This document shows, piece after piece, positions 28,916 through 36,513 of a stretch of 59,648 nt of DNA. The stretch is from a virus. The stretch lies in IMG/VR virus record IMGVR_UViG_3300037264_000296, positions 1 through 59,648 of that record; one strand, 5' to 3'. The stretch's first letter is position 1. Each line of letters begins with the position of its first letter. The notes under the pieces were generated by a model. It made no database searches. It was not told the DNA's origin and saw only the letters and a program-made list of their open reading frames with translations. Both the position numbers and the translations under genes were made by a program.

Positions 28916-29515
28916 TTAATTCTCTATTGGTTTAATAAATTCTGGGTGTTCAAAGACATTAGGTGCAATGCTTTGAAGTAATTTTTCTATTTCTTGAGCA
29001 ACTTCTCTAATTTCCCATTGTGCTGCTTTACACAATCTATTCTTTAAGAAGTCCTTCCATCCTTGAAAGTTTAAGCATAAAGTAATATTTGTTGAACATG
29101 ACTGAGATAATACATATCTAGCATCTTCTTTTTTTATTCCTAATGCTATAGCTTCGTTATAGATAGATAGTCCTTCATTTAAATAATTGTTCCACTTCTT
29201 ATGGAACTCTTTATGTTGTACAACACTGTTTGGAATAACCCAAGATAAATTAGATTGAGACACATATCGTTGACTCTCTTGTAGAATACCTGCATGAGCA
29301 ATCCTTACAAGTTGATGTGAACAAACTCTGCTAATACCTAGTACTTCTATAGTTGCATAAGCAAATCTTAAAGTAGCTAAATGACCTACATCTTTACAAT
29401 GTACAGCTCTTTTAATATTAGATTCTCTATCAGATTTACCGTTGTAACATTTACTTGCAGCTAAACCAATTTTATTTTCAGCATCAGTTGTATGGTCTAT
29501 TAAGTTTACTTTCAT
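28916..29515 (-). CDS. thyX: Flavin-dependent thymidylate synthase ThyX
   Basis: 199 residues, the usual length. The conserved region lies at residues ~62-90: SRVCSHQLVRIAHAGILQES followed by QRYV. It corresponds to the ThyX nucleotide/FAD-binding motif. The canonical RHR triplet reads RIA here, a departure worth noting. Later segments (KEDARYVLSQSCSTNITLCL, then WKDFLKNRLCKAAQWEIREV) match the C-terminal helices. The enzyme methylates dUMP using methylene-THF and FADH2. N4-like phages commonly encode it. It sits one base from the MazG-like gene. Confidence 0.85.
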   Translation of the reverse strand: MKVNLIDHTTDAENKIGLAASKCYNGKSDRESNIKRAVHCKDVGHLATLRFAYATIEVLGISRVCSHQLVRIAHAGILQESQRYVSQSNLSWVIPNSVVQHKEFHKKWNNYLNEGLSIYNEAIALGIKKEDARYVLSQSCSTNITLCLNFQGWKDFLKNRLCKAAQWEIREVAQEIEKLLQSIAPNVFEHPEFIKPIEN

Positions 29516-29518
29516 GGT

Positions 29519-29857
29519 TTAATAAAATGTATGATGACCTATGATAATAGATCGTTTATGTTTACCTAAACTATTCTCATGGAAATATAATTTAGATCCT
29601 ATTGGATTGTGTGTACAAGAATTAAGAATATCTTGTGCTACTTTGATTGACTCTTTGTTAGGGTATTTAGCTTTCTTTATATAACTAAACTGGTGTGGTT
29701 TATAAATGGTTTCACATATAGTCTGTGCTCCCATAAACTCTTCATTAGTTCTATTTAGTATTACATGTCCTACTGCTAACTTACCTTCTAATGGTTCACC
29801 TCTTGCTTCATTATTAATTGCAATAGCTAAACACATTACTGCTGTTGTCATAATCAT
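29519..29857 (-). CDS. SleB-like cell-wall hydrolase (probable endolysin)
   Basis: 112 residues with the Hydrolase_2/SleB pattern: LAIAINNEARGEPLEGKLAV followed by GHVILNR, then ICETIYKPHQFSY and SKLYFHENS. The Glu in NEARGE is the expected catalytic acid. These enzymes cleave glycan strands of peptidoglycan. The hydrophobic N-terminus (MIMTTAVMCLAIAI) is part of the fold start and not a clear signal peptide. No holin is adjacent. It is the only lysozyme-like gene in the window. N4 itself uses a different muramidase in the late block, so this copy in the early/middle block is unusual. Confidence 0.7.
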   Translation of the reverse strand: MIMTTAVMCLAIAINNEARGEPLEGKLAVGHVILNRTNEEFMGAQTICETIYKPHQFSYIKKAKYPNKESIKVAQDILNSCTHNPIGSKLYFHENSLGKHKRSIIIGHHTFY

Positions 29858-29915
29858 TTGTTTTTACTCATAATTTAAAATTACATTATGTAGTAATTTA
29901 TATTTTGAATCAAGG

Positions 29916-30143
29916 TTACACCACTGAACTGCGTTCAGTGTCGTGAGGGATAATAATCTTATACCCATCTTTATATTCTTCTAATGGTGTACTTGCTGAT
30001 AAATGAACTATACAACCTTTTCCATTAGTACAATATGAATATGCACCATCTATTTTTTCAAATATAAATACTGTGTATTCTTCAGAATTAGGATTAAGAA
30101 TGTAAATCTTACTCTTTTTAGGTATTTGATAAAGATTTTTCAT
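29916..30143 (-). CDS. Small protein of unknown function
   Basis: 75 residues from the ATG at 30143 (MKNLYQIPKKSKIY). Beta-rich (YILNPNSEEYTVFIFEKIDG) with two Cys (YCTNGKGC). The start overlaps the Cro-like gene's end. The last codons (ERSSVV) are encoded by one arm of an 8-bp inverted repeat (29922-29940, 3-nt loop). Confidence 0.55.
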   Translation of the reverse strand: MKNLYQIPKKSKIYILNPNSEEYTVFIFEKIDGAYSYCTNGKGCIVHLSASTPLEEYKDGYKIIIPHDTERSSVV

Positions 30144-30336
30144 AATAGTCTGCTTTTTTATATCCAAGCTCTTCTAACATTTGCTTATTAAGAGGACGTT
30201 TACTGTTACAGATTGCTGCTATGTATGATTGAGCACACTTATAATGTTCAGCAGCTTCAGCTTGTGTTTTAAAAGTTACACTGATATATTTTGAAAACTT
30301 CTTAGCTAAATCATCTCTTTTAATTAGTGTTTTCAT
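30118..30336 (-). CDS. Cro/CI-like helix-turn-helix regulator
   Basis: 72 residues from the ATG at 30336; the frame continues further upstream but without support for an earlier start. The segment TQAEAAEHYKCAQSYIAAICNSK is a clear helix-turn-helix, followed by RPLNKQMLEELGYKK, the helix that closes small Cro-type domains. It probably binds operator DNA as a dimer and may time middle gene expression. Overlaps both neighbours by 17-26 bases. Confidence 0.7.
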   Translation of the reverse strand: MKTLIKRDDLAKKFSKYISVTFKTQAEAAEHYKCAQSYIAAICNSKRPLNKQMLEELGYKKADYYEKSLSNT

Positions 30337-30574
30337 TTTGTTTATTGTATGGATGCAGGTTAAGTTTTTGATACTCGTGCTCATATTCAAACCATCTCTG
30401 AGCAAAGATAAGTATCTTTCCTACTTCTGATATAGGTAAATCTTTTTTACCCATTCTAGCTAAGTATGCTTCAATATGAGCAGACATCTTAGCTCTAAAG
30501 ATACCAGGAGATTCTTCTCTAAACCATCTAGCTATTAAATCTTCACCTGATTGTGTTTTATAATTTTCATTCAT
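30320..30574 (-). CDS. Small helical protein of unknown function
   Basis: 84 residues, amphipathic and aromatic-rich (DLIARWFREESPGIFR, then IFAQRWFEYEHEY). Start overlaps the previous stop as ATGA. No family recognised. Translationally coupled to the Cro-like regulator. Confidence 0.6.
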   Translation of the reverse strand: MNENYKTQSGEDLIARWFREESPGIFRAKMSAHIEAYLARMGKKDLPISEVGKILIFAQRWFEYEHEYQKLNLHPYNKQNENTN

Positions 30575-30744
30575 GCTAATAAATCCTCTGGTTTATAATC
30601 TGGTTGAGAATCTAAGAATGCTCTTAATTGTTGTTTGTATAAATCCTTTACTTTTATAGAAGGAATTGGAATTATAATTTCACACCCATCTTTAGCTATC
30701 TCAGATATAAATGCTATTGCATCTTTAAAGTAAGGTACGTTCAT
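30571..30744 (-). CDS. Small protein of unknown function, 57 residues
   Basis: A short gene fitted between its neighbours with overlaps at both ends (20 bases upstream, ATGA downstream). The product begins MNVPYFKDAIAFISEIA and ends DYKPEDLLA. No family recognised. The coupling at both ends supports it as coding. Confidence 0.55.
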   Translation of the reverse strand: MNVPYFKDAIAFISEIAKDGCEIIIPIPSIKVKDLYKQQLRAFLDSQPDYKPEDLLA

Positions 30745-30967
30745 TTAATACTCCTTGAATAATTAATTCAATTTCATCATCTTTTTTAACTTGTAACATG
30801 GCTAAAGCAATATTAAAGTTATTATTAACAGAACCAGCATAAAATACACATAATTGAATATAGAATCTCCAGTCTCTAATTCCATAATGCATTATTAAAC
30901 CAATATCAATAATAATACTTCTAAGTTCTTTAAACTCTTCTTGTGTTAATCCTTTAAATAGTTCCAT
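30725..30967 (-). CDS. Small protein of unknown function
   Basis: 80 residues, hydrophobic helices but no clear membrane span (LRSIIIDIGLIMHYGIRDW). Starts two bases after the upstream coiled-coil gene and overlaps the next by 20 bases. No family recognised. Confidence 0.55.
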   Translation of the reverse strand: MELFKGLTQEEFKELRSIIIDIGLIMHYGIRDWRFYIQLCVFYAGSVNNNFNIALAMLQVKKDDEIELIIQGVLNERTLL

Positions 30968-30968
30968 T

Positions 30969-31271
30969 TTAGTGTATTAAGATATAAACGATGTTCAATC
31001 CTAGAACTAAACCTAAACAATAAAAAGCATTAGTTTTTCTTTTTATTTGTGAATATAAGTTTTGGTTGTCTTCATATAATTTAGTGTTTTTATTATGCAA
31101 ATCTGTGTTATTAGCTTCTCTATTTGAAATAGTAGAAGATAATTGTGAAATCATTGTATTTTTAGATTCTACTAAAGTTTCTAAATCTACAACTTGTTTT
31201 AATAATTTAGGATAGTCTAATGATTTATCCCAAATAACTGTTCCTAATTTAGAAATGTTAATTACTTTCAT
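30969..31271 (-). CDS. Coiled-coil protein with C-terminal membrane anchor
   Basis: 100 residues. Residues ~20-75 are a heptad-rich coiled coil (LVESKNTMISQLSSTISNRE). The last 20 residues form a single membrane segment (AFYCLGLVLGLNIVYILI). The topology is the reverse of a typical spanin inner-membrane subunit, which has its anchor at the N-terminus. It overlaps the polymerase C-terminal gene by 14 bases. Role unknown. Confidence 0.6.
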   Translation of the reverse strand: MKVINISKLGTVIWDKSLDYPKLLKQVVDLETLVESKNTMISQLSSTISNREANNTDLHNKNTKLYEDNQNLYSQIKRKTNAFYCLGLVLGLNIVYILIH

Positions 31272-32382
31272 TCTCTTTCCTCTTTTTAAGTTCTGTTGAT
31301 ACTGTTTCCAGTATTTGTTGTTTAGTTAAATTATTCATAAGAGGGATGGCAACATCCCACGTTTTAAACACTTCTAAGTTGCTCCCTAATTTAACTATAT
31401 CGTGCTGTAGCTCAGGTAAATCACACCATTGCATACATTCTATTAGATTATTATTTACGAAGCTTAAACAGCCAATAGAATCAGTACAGAGTATATATGC
31501 AGCATCATGTATCATTGCACATATTTGAATTTCATGCCTGTACTCTGAATCATATACGCGTTGCATAAATTCAATTACAGCTCTTAATAATAACTGTCCA
31601 TAACTTTGACCACCTATCATATTACCTGCTGTTCTTGATTCAGCAGCAGCTTCTCTAGGAGTATTTCTTTCACCTAACATACATTGATGAAGTATTGGTG
31701 TACGAAGTCTTAAACCAAATGCACTTGTTACATACCCATCTTTAGTTGCTTGGATTAGTTTATCTTGAGTCCATTGATCTGATACTTTGTATAGTTCATG
31801 GTAATTGGTTTCAATTGCCTTAGCTTCATTTACAGGAATACCACAGTTATTAACTAACGTAGCGAAACTACCCATATAAGTAAGTGCAAATGTGATTGGT
31901 TTAGATGCTTGTCTATATTTAGGGTATTTATCTTTAATACTGTTAATAGATTCTTTTGTATCAACAATATCTGTTAATTTATCTTTGTAATAATAGGCTG
32001 TGTTAAAACAATGTGAGTCTAAATCTTCAATTAAAGGTCTTAATTTATTTGGGTCTTTAGTAATTAAAGCATTAATCACGCTCTCTAAAGATGAATAATC
32101 AGCTCCACAATAAATCATTCCTTTAGGTGAAGGAAAACATTTCTTAATAATCTTTCCATACACAGAATTACTAGGAATAGTCATTAACAATGGACTACTC
32201 ATTCTTCCTGATACTGTACCTCCTAATTTAAAACTAGAATGAAGATAGTAATTACCATCTTCTTTCTGTATTGATTGTTTATAAAAAGTATTAATGAACG
32301 TCCCAAGTATTTTTTCTACTTGAGACAATTCAATTAAAGCATTTAATAGTTTACATATTTGTATGGCTTCTTGTCGTGTCAT
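31258..32382 (-). CDS. DNA polymerase, family A, C-terminal (polymerase) half of a split enzyme
   Basis: 374 residues containing the palm and fingers of a Pol I-type polymerase. GTVSGRMSSP precedes motif A (GADYSSLES, catalytic Asp). The O-helix/motif B is RQASKPITFALTYMGS, and motif C is ICAMIHDAAY (HD-A in place of HDE). It has no exonuclease and no thumb start of its own; these are in the gene at 34417-36027. The two halves sum to 910 residues, close to a full N4-type polymerase. Five genes (about 2 kb) lie between the halves. The start overlaps the previous stop by one base. Confidence 0.85.
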   Translation of the reverse strand: MTRQEAIQICKLLNALIELSQVEKILGTFINTFYKQSIQKEDGNYYLHSSFKLGGTVSGRMSSPLLMTIPSNSVYGKIIKKCFPSPKGMIYCGADYSSLESVINALITKDPNKLRPLIEDLDSHCFNTAYYYKDKLTDIVDTKESINSIKDKYPKYRQASKPITFALTYMGSFATLVNNCGIPVNEAKAIETNYHELYKVSDQWTQDKLIQATKDGYVTSAFGLRLRTPILHQCMLGERNTPREAAAESRTAGNMIGGQSYGQLLLRAVIEFMQRVYDSEYRHEIQICAMIHDAAYILCTDSIGCLSFVNNNLIECMQWCDLPELQHDIVKLGSNLEVFKTWDVAIPLMNNLTKQQILETVSTELKKRKENESN

Positions 32383-32774
32383 TACATATTAGCTAGAGTT
32401 GCTGCAATATCACTAAGCTGATTAGCTTTCTTTCTTTCTTCAGATACTAAATTATCTAATGTAGTTTCTAAAGATTTAATTTGTTTAGCTTTCTCAGTAT
32501 AAGTAATATCTTTAATTTTATTGTCAATATCGTTAATCCAATTTACTATGTTATACCCAGCTAATTGTAGTTCTACTGGTATATCTACTAAAGTAGATCT
32601 AATAGCGTATAAGTCTATTAAAGACAATGTAAGAATATTGTATTCTTGATTTAACAAAGTAAATTTACATGAAGTTATTGGTTTAAATACTTCACGTTTA
32701 TTTTCTTCTTTAAGTTTAGTTATCTTAGCTTTTAATGTATCAATTACATCATCTGTGTTTGTTTCTTTATTCAT
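32382..32774 (-). CDS. Coiled-coil protein of unknown function, between the polymerase halves
   Basis: 130 residues with N-terminal (DTLKAKITKLKEENKRE) and C-terminal (SLETTLDNLVSEERKKANQL) helical stretches around a hydrophobic middle (YNILTLSLIDLYAIRSTLV). No family recognised. It overlaps the start of the polymerase C-half by one base, so the two are translated together. Confidence 0.6.
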   Translation of the reverse strand: MNKETNTDDVIDTLKAKITKLKEENKREVFKPITSCKFTLLNQEYNILTLSLIDLYAIRSTLVDIPVELQLAGYNIVNWINDIDNKIKDITYTEKAKQIKSLETTLDNLVSEERKKANQLSDIAATLANM

Positions 32775-33786
32775 GGTATCTTTGTCCTGTAGTTAAATAT
32801 TGTTCAAGCCAGTAAGGTTTTATTCTATTGTAAAAATCTTCTATTGTTTCAAAAGTGTATTGTTTATTTTGATAGTTACCATTCCATCTACAATTGTAAA
32901 CCAATTCATTTTCATGTGTTATAGGTCTAATTTCTTCATTACTATTTAAACTATCTGACCTTACTTTTGGTTTATGATTCCAATAACATTTAGCTAATTC
33001 TTTTGTAACTTCTTTGAATCCTTCTAAAGTATAATAATGTTTAATTGTTTTACTAGAATCAATCTTATACCAGTTACTATCTGCTTCAAATTTTAATCTA
33101 GCTTCCACATAATTCTCATATATCTCTTCTACAGAAGAAACTAATAATTTATTTACTGAAGCAAAATGTTTTACATAGCAATACTTAGAAGATTCTTTTG
33201 GATCTATAAATACAAATCTAGGTTTTACATTATCATAAGAAGTCCCTGACTGCCTTCCCATATAGATTAGTTTTAAACCTTTATTAGTAGTGTATGAAAA
33301 TCCTATTTGTAATTCTTTTGGTTTAATCCAATCAAATGCTTTATTAAATAAAACATTTGATTGTTGTTTCCATACTTTATAATCAGGAGAGCTAATAGGT
33401 ATTAACCATAAATCTGTTCCTTCCCATCCATATACGAATTCACCTTCTAACCCCTTGCCTTTAATAGAGTTAGTATTCTCTAAGATAAATAATAAATTAG
33501 GGATTGTAATTTCAAATTCAAATCCTCTAGGATCAAATACTCTTGTGTATGTTGCTCTATGATTCCAATCTGATTTATATCCGCCTACTTTCTTATTTAA
33601 TACAAAACCTTCTGTAGGTTCATTATTAAAATCATTTGGTTCAATAGATTTACTTCTCCATGAATTCCATGAAGGTTCTTTTCTTACTTTACCTAATTGG
33701 TCTAAGTAAATTATGTAGGCAAGTTTACCTGTGTAAGTATCTTTTCTTTCTTGATACCCTACTTTAAGTTGTTGTGGTATGAACAA
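32767..33786 (-). CDS. Conserved phage protein of unknown function, between the polymerase halves
   Basis: 339 residues of a family I recognise from many large phages but which has no known activity. Diagnostic stretches are KEPSWNSWRSKSI, GFVLNKKVGGYKSDWN, RVFDPRGFEFEI and GKGLEGEFVYGWEG. The pattern repeats aromatic/Gly beta-strand segments, suggesting a beta-rich binding protein. It is not a nuclease or intein, so its place between the polymerase halves is not explained by homing. Confidence 0.6.
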   Translation of the reverse strand: MFIPQQLKVGYQERKDTYTGKLAYIIYLDQLGKVRKEPSWNSWRSKSIEPNDFNNEPTEGFVLNKKVGGYKSDWNHRATYTRVFDPRGFEFEITIPNLLFILENTNSIKGKGLEGEFVYGWEGTDLWLIPISSPDYKVWKQQSNVLFNKAFDWIKPKELQIGFSYTTNKGLKLIYMGRQSGTSYDNVKPRFVFIDPKESSKYCYVKHFASVNKLLVSSVEEIYENYVEARLKFEADSNWYKIDSSKTIKHYYTLEGFKEVTKELAKCYWNHKPKVRSDSLNSNEEIRPITHENELVYNCRWNGNYQNKQYTFETIEDFYNRIKPYWLEQYLTTGQRYHE

Positions 33787-33991
33787 TTAATTCCTCCTCT
33801 GCTAACCTAGCTCTCATGTAAATATGGTTTACTATTTCAATATTCTTTTTAATCCAATCAATATCTTGTATTTGAATTGTAAAATCTACATCATCTTGAG
33901 TAAGATGTGTAAAGTCATTACATATATGTTCATAGTAATGACCAAATTCTGAATCTAACACATACCCTAAACATTCAGCAATATTACTCAT
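33764..33991 (-). CDS. Small acidic protein of unknown function
   Basis: 75 residues, acidic, His/Asp/Tyr rich (YYEHICNDFTHLTQDDVDF). No family recognised. Overlaps the next gene by 23 bases. Confidence 0.55.
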   Translation of the reverse strand: MSNIAECLGYVLDSEFGHYYEHICNDFTHLTQDDVDFTIQIQDIDWIKKNIEIVNHIYMRARLAEEELIVHTTTT

Positions 33992-34199
33992 TTACTTCCT
34001 CTTCACTATGCATGTGTATATCATGCTCAGTAGTATATTGTAATTCTTCAGATACTGCATGTATAAAAGGTATAAATTTAGGAAATGATCTTATTGCTGC
34101 TACAAATATTGTAGGATCATTCTCTTCTAAAGCATCTTGTAAAGCTAAAGGTAATAACTCTAAAGGGTTCTTAGTATCTACTTGTTTCCAATTAATCAT
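33984..34199 (-). CDS. Small acidic protein of unknown function
   Basis: 71 residues, helical with an acidic end (MHSEEEVNE). Overlaps both neighbours by 4-8 bases. No family recognised. Confidence 0.55.
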   Translation of the reverse strand: MINWKQVDTKNPLELLPLALQDALEENDPTIFVAAIRSFPKFIPFIHAVSEELQYTTEHDIHMHSEEEVNE

Positions 34200-34420
34200 T
34201 CTATTTCCTCTTCAAATAATTCACCAGTATTTACAAATACAGTAAGTAAAGGAATTAGTTTTTTAACCTGTTGTTGTGATAAATGCATTCTTGAATCTTC
34301 TACTCCTAACCATATTCTGTCTTCATTTGCTGATGATGATTTTTGTAAACTACAATTATCACCATAGCAATCTTTAAAGGAATATAGTAAGAATCCTCTG
34401 CTTGTTGTTGTTTTATTCAT
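34196..34420 (-). CDS. Conserved small phage protein, next to polymerase N-half
   Basis: 74 residues. The pattern TTSRGFLLYSFKDCYGDNCS, then LQKSSSANEDRIWLGVE and RMHLSQQQVKKLIPLL, is that of a small protein found in very diverse phages. Its function is unknown; a DNA- or replisome-associated role is often supposed from context. The start overlaps the polymerase N-half stop (ATGA). Confidence 0.7.
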   Translation of the reverse strand: MNKTTTSRGFLLYSFKDCYGDNCSLQKSSSANEDRIWLGVEDSRMHLSQQQVKKLIPLLTVFVNTGELFEEEIE

Positions 34421-36027
34421 TCCATTCCCTCTTCTTCAAATAATTCAGGAATAAATTCTGTTAAAGTTAATTCCTCCGGTTTAATATCAAATTCAGCTAT
34501 AAGCTGATTCATTTTCTTCTTAATTACTTTTGTACCTGTTGCTGGTTGTTTAGTATCAGTATAATCAGTTACTTCTAAACCAAGATAGTTATACAGTAAA
34601 TGTTGTAAGTGTCTACCTGAACCAGGATTAAACTTTAACTTATGAAACTCTACAATATCTTTAGTCTTAATCTTCTTAGTTTTAGATTTAGATAATCTAT
34701 CTTCATAATCCTTACGCCAAGCTAACTCAATTAATTCATTCTCTACATAAACAATTAAAGGATTAGATTCAACCTCTTTAATCATTGTATTCTTAGTTTG
34801 AGTAAGTTCTTTTTCAGTTACTTTAACTTGTTCAATATCAATACATAAACCAGTTAATTCCATACCAATTACTATTCTAATACTTGGTTTAAAGATAGTT
34901 TCATAAACACTTAACTGATCATCCTTAATCATTATTGGCTCATATTTTTCTTTTACATACCATGTTGCACATGTATCGTACAAGTTATATTCAAGTAATT
35001 GTTGCTTAGGAATTAATCTAATATCGTTAATATCCTCTTGTGCATAAGAACCAGTAAAATTATGTGATAATGGTTTTAAACCTAATACATTACCTGCACA
35101 TGAGTTAGTTGCTAAATAAGCAATTAACATAGTGTCATCAATGTTTCTAGTTAATATATCTAATCCGTAGGTTAAACCAACTTTATCTAATTTATTCTCC
35201 ATAAACAGTTCATAAACAAGTATCTTGAGGTCATAACACAATCCATGTCCTATTAGCTTACCTTTATAGTTTATAAAGAATTCTTTGAGTAATCGTTTTA
35301 TTTTAGAATTATTGCATTTAAACCCTCTTCCTGTTTCATTAAAATCTATAATTTCAGATTCATAATCAACACAAAATGCAATACCATTATGTTCATCCCA
35401 ATTAAATGCGATAGTTCCTATTCCAGCATTCCAGAAGTTTAATGAGAATGCTTCCAAATCTATTGTTAATTCAGGATATTGATGTAAGCTTTCTAATGCT
35501 AAAGTAATCTCTTCATAAGTCTCAGGGTATTGAGCTGAATGAATTACATTCTTACCTATATCATTTTCTAAACCAAGTGTATGATTACTTAATGTAGTTA
35601 ATGATAAATCAATCTTATTTTGTAATTTATTATCATAAAACAATGCTTGATAGTTAATAGATAGAATACAATTAAACTCTTCATACCCTTTAATCATACA
35701 AGGAAATACATATCCATAACTAGATTCTACTTTAGTCAGTTTACATAATTGTTTAAAGTATTCACTACTTGCTACTAATAAAGTAGTAATACCTAATGAT
35801 TTAAGTGCTGGTAATAGTTTAGTAAGATACTCTTTACATTGTGTAGCTGTAACTTTGTTATTAAAGTAATCCAAAGAAAATGTAATAATACTTTCTTTAT
35901 CAGCACCTAATTTAACTAAAGGATTAATATAGTGTTTAAGAATGTTTTCTTGATTTAGACTACTTTCTTTAATTAGTATTGCTATTCTCAGTTGGTTTGG
36001 TGTTTGAGATGTTTGAATGTGTTTCAT
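34417..36027 (-). CDS. DNA polymerase, family A, N-terminal (3'-5' exonuclease) half of a split enzyme
   Basis: 536 residues. Exonuclease motifs: Exo I, LTIDLEAFSL (Asp-x-Glu, near residue 190); Exo II, KLIGHGLCYDLKIL; Exo III, LLEYNLYDTCATWY (Tyr...Asp). The C-terminal part enters the polymerase domain (KFNPGSGRHLQHLLYNYLGL). It stops after EFIPELFEEEGME, before motifs A-C. The rest is encoded at 31258-32382. The proofreading site looks intact. The stop overlaps the next gene as ATGA, so there is no sign of a recent nonsense mutation. Confidence 0.85.
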   Translation of the reverse strand: MKHIQTSQTPNQLRIAILIKESSLNQENILKHYINPLVKLGADKESIITFSLDYFNNKVTATQCKEYLTKLLPALKSLGITTLLVASSEYFKQLCKLTKVESSYGYVFPCMIKGYEEFNCILSINYQALFYDNKLQNKIDLSLTTLSNHTLGLENDIGKNVIHSAQYPETYEEITLALESLHQYPELTIDLEAFSLNFWNAGIGTIAFNWDEHNGIAFCVDYESEIIDFNETGRGFKCNNSKIKRLLKEFFINYKGKLIGHGLCYDLKILVYELFMENKLDKVGLTYGLDILTRNIDDTMLIAYLATNSCAGNVLGLKPLSHNFTGSYAQEDINDIRLIPKQQLLEYNLYDTCATWYVKEKYEPIMIKDDQLSVYETIFKPSIRIVIGMELTGLCIDIEQVKVTEKELTQTKNTMIKEVESNPLIVYVENELIELAWRKDYEDRLSKSKTKKIKTKDIVEFHKLKFNPGSGRHLQHLLYNYLGLEVTDYTDTKQPATGTKVIKKKMNQLIAEFDIKPEELTLTEFIPELFEEEGME

Positions 36028-36196
36028 AAAATTTTGATAATGGTTCTATTAAATCTATTTCTTTTAATTCTACAATCCATGTTCTAAATGAATCATAGGT
36101 GTATTCAATACCATCACATCTTCTCCACCATGTATTAGATTTTTTACTAATACACTCCCAGTGAGTTAAATTATTTTCTATAAGTAATTCTTTCAT
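35969..36196 (-). CDS. Small protein of unknown function, overlapping the polymerase start
   Basis: 75 residues (KELLIENNLTHWECISKKS, then WWRRCDGIEYTYDSF), Trp and Cys rich, with an Asn/Ser/Thr tail. Its last 59 bases overlap the first codons of the polymerase N-half in another frame. No family recognised. Confidence 0.5.
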   Translation of the reverse strand: MKELLIENNLTHWECISKKSNTWWRRCDGIEYTYDSFRTWIVELKEIDLIEPLSKFYETHSNISNTKPTENSNTN

Positions 36197-36199
36197 TTA

Positions 36200-36512
36200 T
36201 TACTCCAACATGTTAAGTAAGTAGATTTCTTTTATCTCTTCTAATATACGAATATTATTATTAAGATAATCTTGTATTGGTTTAGGTACTTCAGTATGTT
36301 TCTTTATATCTCTAATATTCACAGATTTAATTTGGTAAAATAAGAAATCTGGAATAACTGCAATACAATCTTCTAAGCAATAACATAAGTTAAATCCATT
36401 ATTAATATAATTAAAATGAATCGTGTTGTAAAGATATTGATACTTCGTAGTCTTTACAAGCTTTTTCTGTTTGAAAAATACTTCCATCTTCTGCTTGCCA
36501 TACTTGTTTCAT
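36200..36512 (-). pseudogene. Probable frameshifted gene (two frames, about 100 residues in total)
   Basis: The only good start is the ATG at 36512 with TGGAG before it. It gives a 33-residue frame (MKQVWQAEDGSIFQTEKACK, then DYEVS) that closes at 36411. The opening 'W.AEDG..F.TE..C..YE' is the usual start of a larger conserved phage family. A +1 frame, open from 36487 to 36200, continues with an acidic, Ile/Leu-rich C-terminal half (CYCLEDCIAVIPDFLFYQIK) but has no ribosome binding site. A single indel in the ~75-base overlap would join both parts. It could be a real frameshift, a sequencing error or a programmed shift; no classic slippery site is evident. Confidence 0.5.
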
Positions 36513-36513
36513 T

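Noticed and set aside
29922-29940. 8-bp inverted repeat CACTGAAC/GTTCAGTG with 3-nt loop
   Set aside because: Not placed in the GNA-hairpin family: the plus-strand loop is TGC and the TTCA flank is absent; it lies mainly in coding sequence.
30969-31271. Spanin (Rz-like) assignment for the coiled-coil membrane protein
   Set aside because: The membrane segment is at the C-terminus and no lipoprotein partner gene is embedded or adjacent.
31258-32382. Possible intein or intron explaining the split DNA polymerase
   Set aside because: No intein splice motifs, group I core or homing nuclease in 32382-34420; the five genes between are independent, coupled genes.
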